DNA of 64,000 nucleotides from Paenibacillus sp. 1_12 (GTDB taxonomy: Bacteria > Bacillota > Bacilli > Paenibacillales > NBRC-103111), in assembly GCF_900114475.1 (NCBI RefSeq), contig NZ_FOTE01000011.1, positions 62,001 to 126,000 on the forward strand. The letters are read 5' to 3'. The first letter of the stretch is position 1, and each line of letters opens with the position of its first letter. The notes under the pieces are model-generated. The model saw only the letters and a list, made by a program, of their open reading frames with translations, did not search any database and was not told the DNA's origin. Shown here piece after piece: positions 29,872 to 39,224 of this stretch. Both the position numbers and the translations under genes were made by a program.

Positions 29872-30870
29872 ATGTTAAGCAAGGATATTGGCATCGATCT
29901 AGGGACAGCGAACGTCCTTATTCATGTGAAGGGACGCGGAGTTGTGCTGGATGAGCCGTCTGTCGTCGCTATAGAAAGCGATACGAAGCGGGTGCTGGCT
30001 GTTGGTGAAGAAGCATTCCGCATGGTGGGACGTACACCGGGGAACATTATCGCCATTCGCCCGCTTAGGGACGGCGTTATTGCCGATTTTGAAATTACAG
30101 AAATGATGTTGAAGCATTTTATTAATAAAGTAGGGGGCAAAAAATGGTTCAGTCATCCTAGAATCCTTATTTGCGCCCCTACGAATATTACGTCTGTAGA
30201 GCAAAAAGCGATTCGTGAAGCCGCAGAGCGGAGTGGGGCTCGTGAAGTGTTTTTAGAGGAGGAGCCAAAGGCTGCTGCTATTGGCGCAGGTATGGATATT
30301 TTCCAACCGAGCGGCAACATGGTTGTCGATATTGGCGGCGGAACTACGGATGTAGCGGTCTTATCGATGGGAGACATTGTTACCTCTTCTTCCGTGAAAG
30401 TAGCAGGAGATATGTTTGACTCGACGATTATGAAGTATGTGAAGAGCAAATATAAGCTTTTGATTGGTGAACGCACTTCGGAGGATATCAAAATTAGAAT
30501 AGGTACCGTATATCCAAGCGGACGGCGGGAATCCATGGACATTCGTGGAAGAGATATGGTGAGTGGATTGCCATTGACCATCACGATTAACTCGGAAGAG
30601 ATTTACGAAGCTCTGTGGGATCCAGTTTCTTCGATTGTTGCTGCAGCCAAAAGTGTATTAGAGCGAACGCCTCCAGAGCTATCAGCCGATATTATCGATC
30701 GCGGCGTGATCCTGACAGGCGGCGGTGCCTTGCTGCATGGTATCGATCAATTGTTGGCGGACGAGCTGAAGGTACCTGTGCTGGTTGCTGAGGATCCTAT
30801 GCATTGCGTCGTAAAAGGGACAGGTATTATGTTGGACAACCTGGATAAAGTAGTTAAGCGCAAGTTTTAA
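29872..30870 (+). CDS. mbl: MreB-like cell-shape protein Mbl
   Basis: A 332-residue actin homologue that moves with the elongation machinery under the membrane and guides lateral wall synthesis. Actin-fold nucleotide motifs are DIGIDLGTANVLIHVKGRG at the N-terminus, MVVDIGGGTTDVAVLSMG (about 153-170), and GVILTGGGALLHGIDQLL near the C-terminus. Identified as Mbl rather than MreB by its place between spoIIID and the flagellar pair, as in B. subtilis. GGGAGG precedes the ATG. Confidence 0.94.
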   Translation: MLSKDIGIDLGTANVLIHVKGRGVVLDEPSVVAIESDTKRVLAVGEEAFRMVGRTPGNIIAIRPLRDGVIADFEITEMMLKHFINKVGGKKWFSHPRILICAPTNITSVEQKAIREAAERSGAREVFLEEEPKAAAIGAGMDIFQPSGNMVVDIGGGTTDVAVLSMGDIVTSSSVKVAGDMFDSTIMKYVKSKYKLLIGERTSEDIKIRIGTVYPSGRRESMDIRGRDMVSGLPLTITINSEEIYEALWDPVSSIVAAAKSVLERTPPELSADIIDRGVILTGGGALLHGIDQLLADELKVPVLVAEDPMHCVVKGTGIMLDNLDKVVKRKF

Positions 30871-30918
30871 TTGGGATCACCATCAAACCAAATCGCCAGC
30901 CTATAAGGGGGAGCCTCG

Positions 30919-31818
30919 ATGTTAAGAGGACTGTACACCGCTGCATCTGCCATGATCTCGCAGCAGCGGAAGCATGATATTGTGACCAATAATATCGCGA
31001 ACATCAACACGCCAGGCTTTAAACAGGGATACGGAATTAATCGTTCATTCCCTGAAATGTTGATTTCTCGTATCAATAATGGCAAGGGCGAACCAGGGGC
31101 AGTGCCTGTCGGTCGGCTGAATACAGGCGTGATGGCGGAGGAGAATATTGCCGTCCATACACAAGGTGATATGCAGGAAACGAACAATCCTTTTGACTTT
31201 GCATTGATTTCGAATATTCAACTGCCAGGGGCAACCTTTGATGCATCAGGTAAATATGTGGATGCCAACGGACAGCGGACGATTCAGCCGCAGGCCTTCT
31301 TTACAATCGTTAACGATAGTGGAGAGCAGCGTTATTCATTAAATGGGAAGTTGTCTGTAGATGGAACCGGCCAGCTCATTACCCCTGATGGTTATCGGGT
31401 CTTGGGTGGGGACGGGCAGCCCGTACTGCTGTTGGATCCTGCCACTCAAACGCCTGTAACCAATTTTCGCATTACAAAGCTTGGACAGTTCACGAGTTCA
31501 GATGGACTTCTTCTGCAAAATGCAAATAATCAGCCGTTGACTTTGCTTATCAGCCGCGTAGAGGACCCGAACCAACTGGTACGTGAAGGTAACGGCTTGT
31601 ATCGCCTCAATGCAGGAAGTGAAGGTCTAGCCAGAGCAATTAATCCGGAAGATCAGGTAGAAGTTCGTCAAGGATTCGTAGAGCGTTCTAATGTGGATGC
31701 AAGTCAATCGATGGTAGATATGATGGCGGCCTCACGCGCTTATGAAGCGAATCAAAAAGTTGTTCAATTTTATGATCGAAGTATGGACAAGGCAGTTAAT
31801 GACGTCGGTCGTGTGTAA
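30919..31818 (+). CDS. flhO: Flagellar basal-body rod/hook-family protein FlhO (FlgF-like)
   Basis: 299 residues with the N-terminal rod signature MLRGLYTAASAMISQQRKHD then IVTNNIANINTPGFKQG, and the C-terminal rod motif VEQSN-like FVERSNVDASQSMVDMMAASRAYEANQKVV. It would form part of the distal rod. B. subtilis flhO lies directly after mbl, as here. A G-rich ribosome site (GGGGGAGCC) precedes the ATG. Confidence 0.92.
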   Translation: MLRGLYTAASAMISQQRKHDIVTNNIANINTPGFKQGYGINRSFPEMLISRINNGKGEPGAVPVGRLNTGVMAEENIAVHTQGDMQETNNPFDFALISNIQLPGATFDASGKYVDANGQRTIQPQAFFTIVNDSGEQRYSLNGKLSVDGTGQLITPDGYRVLGGDGQPVLLLDPATQTPVTNFRITKLGQFTSSDGLLLQNANNQPLTLLISRVEDPNQLVREGNGLYRLNAGSEGLARAINPEDQVEVRQGFVERSNVDASQSMVDMMAASRAYEANQKVVQFYDRSMDKAVNDVGRV

Positions 31819-31933
31819 TTGTCTAATATGAGGTTTTAAAAGTCCCCTTTGATCACGCAGCTTCGCAGAAAGCATATTCGGCATCGAATCCTGTAATCAG
31901 GTTCGAAGTGCGGTGCCGGCAGGAGGAAACAAG

Positions 31934-32797
31934 ATGAACAACTCCATGATCAATTCATCCGTGACCATGCATGGACTTCAGCAAAAGCTGGACATGCTGG
32001 CTAACAATATTGCGAATGTCAATACAACCGGCTACAAGCGTAAGGAAGCCTCCTTTCAGGATGTGTTAACCAGCTTGAAGCAGCAGCCAAAGAGCTTTCA
32101 ACAAGACGGCAGACTTTCACCCCTTGGTTATAACCAAGGCTGGGGCTCACGGCTCGTTCAAGCCCAGATGACAATGCTGCAAGGCTCCTTGAAGTCCACA
32201 GACAACCCTTTGGATACAGCGATTGAAGGTAATGGTATGTATGAAATCAATACTTTTGTGAGAGATGCCAACAACACCTTGATTCCACAGACGGCATGGA
32301 CTCGTAATGGATCGTTTGAGTTGACGCCATCTGGCGACCCCAATACGTTGTCGTTAACTACAAAGGATGGGCATTATGTAATGGGTGCGGATGACCAGCC
32401 GGTTCAGGTTCCAACCAATCATCGCGTGAGTATTCAAGAAGACGGCAGAATTATGGCCTATGATGATGCTGATAAAACAGCGCCACCTATTGAAGTAGCT
32501 CAAATTAAGCTCGTGCGTGTCATTCGTCCACAGCTGCTCCAGCAACTGGGGGATAACTTGTTTACTTTGCCAACAGGTTTGGCGAATCAGCAGGATGTTC
32601 TTCAAACTGTTGACGGGACTAATAATACGATTGATCCGATTACCGTAAGACAAGGCTTTCTGGAGCAATCCAATGTGGTTTTGTCCGAAGAGATGACAGA
32701 CTTGATTCAAGTTCAACGCGCATTCCAATTAAATTCCCGAGCCGTTACTTCTTCGGATACGATGATGGGCATTGCGAATAACTTGCGCAACGGCTAG
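31934..32797 (+). CDS. flhP: Flagellar basal-body rod protein FlhP (FlgG-like)
   Basis: 287 residues, a paralogue of the preceding gene, with NSSVTMHGLQQKLDMLANNI, IANVNTTGYKRKEASF, and the C-terminal FLEQSNVVLSEEMTDLIQVQRAFQLNSRAV. It completes the distal rod that carries the hook. ATG at 31934 has GGCAGGAGGAAAC upstream; seven earlier in-frame codons overlap that site. A hairpin with a TAAT loop (CCTG/CAGG, 31890-31901) lies before the ribosome site. Confidence 0.92.
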   Translation: MNNSMINSSVTMHGLQQKLDMLANNIANVNTTGYKRKEASFQDVLTSLKQQPKSFQQDGRLSPLGYNQGWGSRLVQAQMTMLQGSLKSTDNPLDTAIEGNGMYEINTFVRDANNTLIPQTAWTRNGSFELTPSGDPNTLSLTTKDGHYVMGADDQPVQVPTNHRVSIQEDGRIMAYDDADKTAPPIEVAQIKLVRVIRPQLLQQLGDNLFTLPTGLANQQDVLQTVDGTNNTIDPITVRQGFLEQSNVVLSEEMTDLIQVQRAFQLNSRAVTSSDTMMGIANNLRNG

Positions 32798-32826
32798 CAG
32801 GAACCCTTGAAGTGAGGTTGGTAAAT

Positions 32827-33072
32827 ATGGCGGAAGCAAACGATGAAAAGGCTCCAGTCCCAGCGCCGGCTCCCAAAAAGAAAGCGCGCAAGAAACGAAG
32901 ACGTTGGGTTGTTCTTGCTTTGCAATGGATCGGCATTCCTTTATTGTGTGTGATTGCTCTTGGCGCTGGTTTGGTCATTGGCTACGTGTATATCGGTAAA
33001 CAACCGATGGACGAAGTATATGAGATTGAAACATGGCGTCATTTGTACGATCTGGTATTTGCCGAAACTTAA
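32827..33072 (+). CDS. Small membrane protein of the EpuA/'RNA polymerase subunit beta' family
   Basis: 81 residues: a Pro/Lys/Ala-rich cytosolic head with KKKARKKRRR, one long membrane helix (about 27-53), then GYVYIGKQPMDEVYEIETWRHLYDLVF. The pattern of a glycine-rich helix exit followed by a TW-x-H-x-x-DLVF tail matches a family commonly labelled EpuA or 'DNA-directed RNA polymerase subunit beta'. That label is misleading, as nothing here resembles RpoB. GAGGTTGG precedes the ATG. A terminator follows 19 bases after the stop. Confidence 0.7.
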   Translation: MAEANDEKAPVPAPAPKKKARKKRRRWVVLALQWIGIPLLCVIALGAGLVIGYVYIGKQPMDEVYEIETWRHLYDLVFAET

Positions 33073-33090
33073 ACAATAGCTTGACTATAG

Positions 33091-33113
33091 ACTCCCTCGC
33101 CAGGGAGTTTTAT
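33091..33113 (+). terminator. Intrinsic terminator of the mbl-flhO-flhP unit
   Basis: ACTCCCT (33091-33097), loop CGCC, AGGGAGT (33102-33108), then TTTATTTTTG. Confidence 0.85.
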
Positions 33114-33180
33114 TTTTGTTTCAACAACGGTATAATAAATGGAAAGGATCAACGACTTGTGGGGGGAGGGCATCATTTAC

Positions 33181-33708
33181 GTGCGGAACTTACCGAACCT
33201 GTTAACACTCTGCCGTTTTTTACTAATCCCCCTGTATATCCTGGTCTTTGAAGCTGGGCACATTCGTACAGCTTTTCTCGTGTTGTTAGTCGCTGGCTTG
33301 ACGGATGTGTTGGATGGTTACATAGCACGGAGCCGCAATTTAGTTACCCCACTTGGCAGCATGCTGGACCCACTTGCGGATAAATCGATGATGATTACCG
33401 TACTTGTATCACTGGTATGCTCCAGAATGATTTCCCTTGAAGCCGCTATTGCCATGTTTGTGCGTGAGGCAGGTATGATTATTGGCTCAGCCATTTTCCA
33501 CTTTCGCGGCAAGCAGACCGTACCGGCTAACGTTATGGGCAAATTAACAACGGTTTTATACTACATAGCCATTATGGTCATTATTTTCAGGTTGCCTTAT
33601 GCTGAGCTTTATCTATGGTTGGTGATTATGGTTTCTTTTGTGACCTCCATCATTTATATTTTTCAGTTCTACAGCCTTAATAAACCAACGATCTATGAAC
33701 GTAAATAA
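33181..33708 (+). CDS. CDP-alcohol phosphatidyltransferase family protein
   Basis: A 175-residue membrane enzyme with about five helices. The family motif DG-x2-AR-x8-G-x3-D-x3-D is exact in DGYIARSRNLVTPLGSMLDPLAD (about 43-65), so it should transfer a phosphatidyl group from CDP-diacylglycerol. Phosphatidylglycerophosphate synthase is the closest guess, but the acceptor alcohol cannot be told from sequence and this is not the usual pgsA locus. GTG at 33181 with GGGGGGAGGG upstream is the start. An ATG at 33139 falls at the expected transcription start of the TATAAT at 33131-33136. Confidence 0.85.
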   Translation: MRNLPNLLTLCRFLLIPLYILVFEAGHIRTAFLVLLVAGLTDVLDGYIARSRNLVTPLGSMLDPLADKSMMITVLVSLVCSRMISLEAAIAMFVREAGMIIGSAIFHFRGKQTVPANVMGKLTTVLYYIAIMVIIFRLPYAELYLWLVIMVSFVTSIIYIFQFYSLNKPTIYERK

Positions 33709-33726
33709 TGCTATATGATTTAAAAA

Positions 33727-33781
33727 GAGCTTATGTACGGGTAAGCATAATCCGAATACATGCAAACCGATACATAAGCTC
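33727..33781 (+). other. Long inverted repeat between phosphatidyltransferase gene and fabZ
   Basis: GAGCTTATGTA (33727-33737) and TACATAAGCTC (33771-33781) pair perfectly, and imperfect pairing continues inward (CGG and GCAT blocks). The arms are 33 bases apart. It lies 19 bases after the stop and may act as a terminator or protective stem, though no T-run follows. Confidence 0.5.
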
Positions 33782-33882
33782 CCTTATATCAACCTTCAAT
33801 ACTGCAGATCATGAAGGAATGCTGTTAGTGTAAGTTAAATAGGCTTATTTTATACCACACCCTGGAGAGGAGCAATGAAACT

Positions 33883-34320
33883 GTGTTAGATGCCGTGCAA
33901 ATTCAAGCGATAATACCCCATCGATATCCCTTTTTGTTAGTAGATCGTATATTAGAGGTAGAAGCAGGTGTAAGTGCCAAGGGAATCAAAAATGTAACGA
34001 TCAATGAACCGTTTTTTGCGGGCCATTTTCCATCATATCCGGTGATGCCGGGCGTGTTGATCGTCGAGGCTCTCGCCCAGGTCGGAACCGTTGCCATGCT
34101 TTCATTGGAAGCTAATAAAGGCAAGCTTGGTTTTTTTGCGGGAATTGATGAGTTTCGTTTTCGCGGACAGGTGGTTCCTGGGGATACGTTGACGCTAGAG
34201 GTTACCATCACACGTTTAAAAGGCTCTATCGGCAAAGGCAAGGCTGTTGCCATGGTAGGCGATAAGATTGTAGCTGAGGGTGGGTTAATGTTTGCATTAT
34301 CAGATGCAGCCAAAGAATAG
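33883..34320 (+). CDS. fabZ: 3-hydroxyacyl-ACP dehydratase FabZ
   Basis: A 145-residue hot-dog fold enzyme that dehydrates beta-hydroxyacyl-ACP in fatty-acid elongation. The catalytic His is in [23 protein letters not shown] (H48) and the catalytic Glu in the same helix (E62). [14 protein letters not shown] near residues 10-23 is typical. GTG at 33883 is the start, ten bases after GGAGAGGAG. A four-codon ATG frame (ATG AAA CTG TGT TAG, 33875-33889) overlaps the start in another frame. Confidence 0.96.
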   Translation: MLDAVQIQAIIPHRYPFLLVDRILEVEAGVSAKGIKNVTINEPFFAGHFPSYPVMPGVLIVEALAQVGTVAMLSLEANKGKLGFFAGIDEFRFRGQVVPGDTLTLEVTITRLKGSIGKGKAVAMVGDKIVAEGGLMFALSDAAKE

Positions 34321-34331
34321 GAGATGGAGAT

Positions 34332-36035
34332 ATGACGGTACATAATCGAGTTCAAGAATTATATGACCAATGGATAACAGATCCGGCAATTGATGATAGT
34401 ACAAAGGCAGAGCTCAACCAAATTAAAGAGCAGCCGAAGGAAATCGAGGATCGCTTCTATCGTGATCTCGAATTCGGAACGGGTGGGCTTCGGGGTGTCA
34501 TTGGGGCTGGAACGAACCGGATCAATCGTTATACAGTAGGACGGGCAACGCAAGGCCTGGCTGCCTTCGTCAACGCCTCGGGAGCTGAGAATCCATCTGT
34601 CGTTATTGCTTACGATTCCCGCAATCAATCTCCGGAATTTGCTCTGGAAGCTGCTAAAGTGTTGGCAGGTAATGATATTAAAGCCTACGTATTCGAATCG
34701 TTGCGGTCAACGCCTGAGCTCTCCTTCGCTGTAAGGGTTTTGCAGGCTTCTGCTGGTATCGTGATCACTGCGAGCCATAATCCACCTGAATACAATGGAT
34801 ACAAAGTGTATGGTTCCGATGGGGGGCAGCTTGTTCCTGATCAAGCCGAGCAAGTTATTGCAGCAATCCAGCAGGTACAATCATTTGCCGATGTGAAACG
34901 TGAAAAGCGGACAACGGCGGAAGCTAAAGGTCTATTGGAGTGGATTGGCCAGGATATCGATGAACAATATATAAAAGCTGTCACCTCTGTGAGCCTTAAT
35001 CGGGATGTTGTGAAGCGGACCAGCAATCAGTTTAAAGTCGTGTTTACGCCGCTGCATGGTGCTGGAAACCTGGCCGTTCGAGCTGCTCTAAAAACGATCG
35101 GTTTTAGCCAAGTATTTGTTGTAGCGGAGCAGGAGCTTCCCGATGCCAAATTTTCGACGGTGAAGTCTCCAAACCCTGAGGAAAAAGAAGCGTTCACTCT
35201 CGCTATTCGCAAAGCGAAAGAAATAGATGCCGACATTATTATCGGTACAGACCCCGACTGTGATCGGATGGGTGCGGTTGTTAAGGATGAAAAGGGTCAA
35301 TATTTTGTACTGACAGGTAATCAGTCCGGTGCCATTATGGTCGATTATCTGCTTAGCAGCTTGAAAAAGCGTGGAGAGCTTCCTGACAACGGTGTCGTCA
35401 TCAAGACGATTGTGACGAGTGAGATGGGAGCCGCTGTTGCTGAGCATTATGGAGTCGAAACCATTAATACGTTAACCGGTTTTAAATATATCGGTGAAAA
35501 AATGTCGCAGTTCCAAACGTCCGGCGAATCGACCTTTTTGTTTGGGTATGAAGAGAGCTATGGCTACCTTGCTGGTGATTATGCCAGGGATAAGGATGCA
35601 GTTGTGGCTTCGATGTTGATTTGTGAAGCAGCTGCCTACTACAAAAGCAAAGGAAAAACGTTATACGACGTTCTTCAGGAGCTTTATGCACGGCATGGTT
35701 TTTTCCTTGAAAAGCTGGAGTCCCGCACCTTGAAAGGTAAAGATGGCGTTGAGCAAATTCAAGGCATCATGAACAATTGGCGTAATCAGCCACCAACGGA
35801 AGTGAATGGCCAATCCGTCAGTAAAATAGAGGACTTCTCTCAGGGGTTGTATGGCCTGCCTGTTGAGAATGTTCTGAAATATACATTGGCTGATCATTCG
35901 TGGTTTTGCTTACGTCCTTCAGGAACGGAACCGAAAATAAAAGTGTATTTTGCTGTCCGCGGAACAAGCGCAGAAGCAGCCACTGAAGCCATCCATGGAT
36001 TAGTAAACGCCGTGATGAGCCGAGTTGACCAATAA
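34332..36035 (+). CDS. pgcA: Phosphoglucomutase/phosphomannomutase family phospho-sugar mutase
   Basis: A 567-residue alpha-D-phosphohexomutase that interconverts hexose 1- and 6-phosphates and so feeds UDP-glucose and wall-glycan precursors. The phosphoserine is S148 in TASHNPPEYNGYK. The metal loop is DPDCDR (D307, D309, D311). The sugar-binding loop is GYEESYGYL, and the phosphate-binding site near the C-terminus is RPSGTEPKIKVYF. Length and motifs fit PgcA (YhxB) of B. subtilis. It begins 11 bases after fabZ and overlaps no other gene. Confidence 0.93.
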   Translation: MTVHNRVQELYDQWITDPAIDDSTKAELNQIKEQPKEIEDRFYRDLEFGTGGLRGVIGAGTNRINRYTVGRATQGLAAFVNASGAENPSVVIAYDSRNQSPEFALEAAKVLAGNDIKAYVFESLRSTPELSFAVRVLQASAGIVITASHNPPEYNGYKVYGSDGGQLVPDQAEQVIAAIQQVQSFADVKREKRTTAEAKGLLEWIGQDIDEQYIKAVTSVSLNRDVVKRTSNQFKVVFTPLHGAGNLAVRAALKTIGFSQVFVVAEQELPDAKFSTVKSPNPEEKEAFTLAIRKAKEIDADIIIGTDPDCDRMGAVVKDEKGQYFVLTGNQSGAIMVDYLLSSLKKRGELPDNGVVIKTIVTSEMGAAVAEHYGVETINTLTGFKYIGEKMSQFQTSGESTFLFGYEESYGYLAGDYARDKDAVVASMLICEAAAYYKSKGKTLYDVLQELYARHGFFLEKLESRTLKGKDGVEQIQGIMNNWRNQPPTEVNGQSVSKIEDFSQGLYGLPVENVLKYTLADHSWFCLRPSGTEPKIKVYFAVRGTSAEAATEAIHGLVNAVMSRVDQ

Positions 36036-36054
36036 TACGGCAGGAGTGAATGTA

Positions 36055-38115
36055 TTGATCGGGCGTTACTTACAATGGAATAAAAAGAGCGTGAAGTGGC
36101 TGTGGTGGCTGGTTATCCTCGGGATGCTGGCCTCCATTCCTGTAGCATTTGAAAGATCACAAACCGAGGAAGGCTCGGGACGTAAGGTTGAGTTCGTGTT
36201 TGATTACCGCGATATATTGGAAATAGCAGATTTGCAGACGGACCCGCGGCAATTTGTGAACACACAGCTGAAGGAATTGAAAAAGAGCGGTGTGCATTCG
36301 ATGGCGCTTTATGAAGCGACACTGAATGAATTGCGCTTAAGCCGCCGTATTGAAATTTTTTCATCACATGAGGCGACGGCGTTAACACAAAGCCCGATCT
36401 CTCCTAACGAGAACTTTACTTATATTTTATTTGCTGAAAAGGAATCACAAGACAAGCTGGAAATGTTGATTACCAAAGCATTTGGGAGTCTGAATGCCAA
36501 GGTTCGGCCGTGGACCTTCAAAAATCAAAATGGGCTTATTATAGAAATGAGTCGTGATGAAGCCGGACTGGTCACGATGGATCCAGATCCGATTGCTCTG
36601 CAAGCATTGAAGGATCAAGGCTTTCATATCGTCGTTCGGATGTCCAATCGCCGACCTTTCAATGCGGAACAGATGGATGTGCTGCTAGCTAATTTGAAAA
36701 AGTACGGAGTGACCCGCTTCATTGTCGACGGAGAGACCGTACCTGGTTATGTGAGTGACACCAATCTCAGTAATTTGGACACGATGGCTGAGCTCATGAA
36801 GAAGTATCAAATCGGACTGGCTAACATCGAGCTGCAAAAGACGCAGCAAAAGGGCTTTAATCGCTTGGCAAAAATGATTCAATACGATGTCGTCCGTCTT
36901 CACTCCTTTACAGAACGAGACGGCGAGAAATTAACCGAAAACCTGACGGAAGCGGAATTGGATGATAGAATTCAAGTTGTATCCGACCGGTTCGTGCTTG
37001 CTGTCAAGGATCGCAACATTCGTATGATTTTTCTAAATGCGCGTGCTGTTAAAAATCTGGATAAGGGTAAAATCCTGAATCCTCTTGATTCCATATATGA
37101 AAGCTTAACGGGTAAGGATGGAGCTATCAAGCGTATTGAGGCAGCTGGTTATGTAATGGGGCCTGCAGGGAAATTTGTTTTGGTGCATTCCAACTGGCAA
37201 TCAGGAGCTAAGCTGCTGCTTTGGATTGGCGCCGTGGCTTTAATTGCACTGACGGTTTCTTATTTTGTGTCCGAATTGACGCTGTTCGTATTTTTAATTG
37301 GAATGGTCGGTTCTGCCGGATTATTCGTACTCTCATCCAGTTTATTCGCCCAGGGACTCGCTTTAGGAGCGGGAACATGTGCGCCGATCGTGGCCATGAT
37401 TATGGCCGTAAGGTCTGTTCGCGGTAAGTATCAATCACGCACGGGATCACGGTTGGGTTATGCGATTTGGATGCTGCTGAGAACATCGGCAATCTCCGTC
37501 ATTGGGATCTTCTTTATTGTAGGTCTACTGAATCAAATTACGTATTCTCTTGTGTTGGAGCAATTCCGCGGCGTTAGCCTGCTGCATTTGCTTCCGATTG
37601 TAGCGATTGCTTTCTACTGGCTGCTGTTCAATGACAGTCTTTCTCACAAAGATAAGCTGAATAAGGCAAAACAGCTGCTCGCTTCCTATATAAGTGTATT
37701 ATGGATTATCGGGGCGGCGGTCATTGCTGCTGTAGGATTTTATTATTTATCCCGGACGGGTAATGAGGGACAAGCCTCAACCTTTGAAAAGCTGTTCCGT
37801 TCCTTCTTGGAAAATACATTGGGCATTCGCCCGCGCTTAAAGGAATTTTTATTTGCCCATCCCCTGTTTATATTGGGCGCATATCTGTCGTTTAAATATC
37901 GTAATGCTGTGCTGCTCGTCTTGATTGGGGTTATAGGTCAGGCATCGATTGTCGATACCTTTGCTCACCTGCACACACCGCTACTCATTTCATCCGTCCG
38001 TATTGTGTACGGATTAGCATTTGGCATTTTGATTGGCATCGGTTATATCGCAGTTTGGGAAATTGTCATAAGGAGTTGGCGTCGTTGGACACCCTTGCTG
38101 TTAAAAAGATCGTAA
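36055..38115 (+). CDS. DUF5693 family polytopic membrane protein
   Basis: 686 residues. One N-terminal membrane helix (about 14-32, rich in Trp) is followed by an extracytoplasmic domain of about 340 residues and then a block of about eight helices (about 385-675). This layout and the position directly before csaB match the DUF5693 family of Paenibacillus and relatives. No catalytic function is known. TTG at 36055 is preferred because GGCAGGAGTG lies just upstream; earlier in-frame codons overlap the end of pgcA. Its coupling to csaB (31-base overlap) suggests a part in wall-polymer assembly. Confidence 0.8.
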   Translation: MIGRYLQWNKKSVKWLWWLVILGMLASIPVAFERSQTEEGSGRKVEFVFDYRDILEIADLQTDPRQFVNTQLKELKKSGVHSMALYEATLNELRLSRRIEIFSSHEATALTQSPISPNENFTYILFAEKESQDKLEMLITKAFGSLNAKVRPWTFKNQNGLIIEMSRDEAGLVTMDPDPIALQALKDQGFHIVVRMSNRRPFNAEQMDVLLANLKKYGVTRFIVDGETVPGYVSDTNLSNLDTMAELMKKYQIGLANIELQKTQQKGFNRLAKMIQYDVVRLHSFTERDGEKLTENLTEAELDDRIQVVSDRFVLAVKDRNIRMIFLNARAVKNLDKGKILNPLDSIYESLTGKDGAIKRIEAAGYVMGPAGKFVLVHSNWQSGAKLLLWIGAVALIALTVSYFVSELTLFVFLIGMVGSAGLFVLSSSLFAQGLALGAGTCAPIVAMIMAVRSVRGKYQSRTGSRLGYAIWMLLRTSAISVIGIFFIVGLLNQITYSLVLEQFRGVSLLHLLPIVAIAFYWLLFNDSLSHKDKLNKAKQLLASYISVLWIIGAAVIAAVGFYYLSRTGNEGQASTFEKLFRSFLENTLGIRPRLKEFLFAHPLFILGAYLSFKYRNAVLLVLIGVIGQASIVDTFAHLHTPLLISSVRIVYGLAFGILIGIGYIAVWEIVIRSWRRWTPLLLKRS

Positions 38116-39224
38116 TATCAGGGTACTACGGTTTCGATAACAGTGGGGATGAAGCGGTATTGCAATCCATTTTGCTTGCTTTGGAGGAGCAGGGACGCAA
38201 TCAGGGTATTCGTATTATCCCTGTGGTGCTGTCCGCTGATCCCGCCAAAACAAGCCAAACCTATGGTGTCGAGGCTGTGCACAGGATGAGTCCGGGGGCA
38301 TTGATTCGAGCTATTCGGAGTGCCGATGGCTTGATTAGTGGGGGCGGCAGCCTGCTGCAGGATGCTACGGGAGCCAAGACGATTCCGTACTATTTGGGAA
38401 TTTTGAAATTAGCTCAGTGGCTTGGAAAGCCGACATTTATTTATTCTCAGGGAATCGGGCCGGTTTATCGCGGCATGTTTTTTGGATGGATACGCTCTGT
38501 TTTTAACCGCTGCCGTCTCGTATCGGTACGTGATGTGGAATCTAAGCAGCTGCTGTTAAAGATGAAGGTCAAAAACGAAATTATCGTTGTGCCAGACCCG
38601 GTAATGGGGATGCCGCTTAACACGGGTGAGCATGGGATAATTGAGACTCTGTCAATGGATACTCCTATTATAGGGATATCGGTTCGGTACTGGAATCAGG
38701 ATCGATCAGAGATAAAGGCCATTGCTGAGGCGATCACCATGATTTTGGAGAAGACCGATTCACAAATTCGCTTTTTGCCTTTTCATCTGCCTTCGGATGA
38801 AGAGGCCTCCAACATGATAAGAGCTCAATTGGACGGTCAATACAACGAACGAATATCCATATCTCATGGAGTTACGCATCCCCAACAGATGCTGGCCGAG
38901 GTTGGCCGCTGCGATTTGTTGATTGGCATGCGGCTGCATTCGTTGATCTACGCTGCGTCACAGCTAGTACCGTTGTTGGGTATATCCTATGATCCCAAAA
39001 TTGATCAATTTTTAAATCGGTTGGATATGCAGTCCGTAGCTCATACGAGCTCCATTGACAATGAGACTGGAGTGGGCATAGCGGAGGCGGCGATCAAGCT
39101 GCTGCAGCAGCGATTGGAATGGAGGGCTAAAAAACAGCCGCTCATAGAACTTTTGAAAAATGAAGCACAAACCCCTGCGCTGCAGATTGCTTACTTTTTC
39201 AGTAAAGGAAGGAATCTTCATTGA
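38085..39224 (+). CDS. csaB: CsaB polysaccharide pyruvyl transferase
   Basis: 379 residues. CsaB adds a pyruvyl ketal from PEP to ManNAc of the secondary wall polymer, creating the ligand for SLH domains. Family blocks are SGYYGFDNSGDEAVLQSIL (N-terminal), SGGGSLLQDATG (about 85-96), YSQGIGPV, VPDPVMG, and IGMRLHSLIYAASQ (about 280-293). TTG at 38085, 11 bases after AAGGAG, is the start. It lies inside the end of the DUF5693 gene and shares TTGA with tagA downstream. The residues that bind PEP in structures of this family cannot be assigned by eye. Confidence 0.95.
   Translation: MDTLAVKKIVISGYYGFDNSGDEAVLQSILLALEEQGRNQGIRIIPVVLSADPAKTSQTYGVEAVHRMSPGALIRAIRSADGLISGGGSLLQDATGAKTIPYYLGILKLAQWLGKPTFIYSQGIGPVYRGMFFGWIRSVFNRCRLVSVRDVESKQLLLKMKVKNEIIVVPDPVMGMPLNTGEHGIIETLSMDTPIIGISVRYWNQDRSEIKAIAEAITMILEKTDSQIRFLPFHLPSDEEASNMIRAQLDGQYNERISISHGVTHPQQMLAEVGRCDLLIGMRLHSLIYAASQLVPLLGISYDPKIDQFLNRLDMQSVAHTSSIDNETGVGIAEAAIKLLQQRLEWRAKKQPLIELLKNEAQTPALQIAYFFSKGRNLH

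Noticed and set aside
32827-33072. RNA polymerase beta subunit
   Set aside because: The family is often labelled so, but an 81-residue single-pass membrane protein has no RpoB features.
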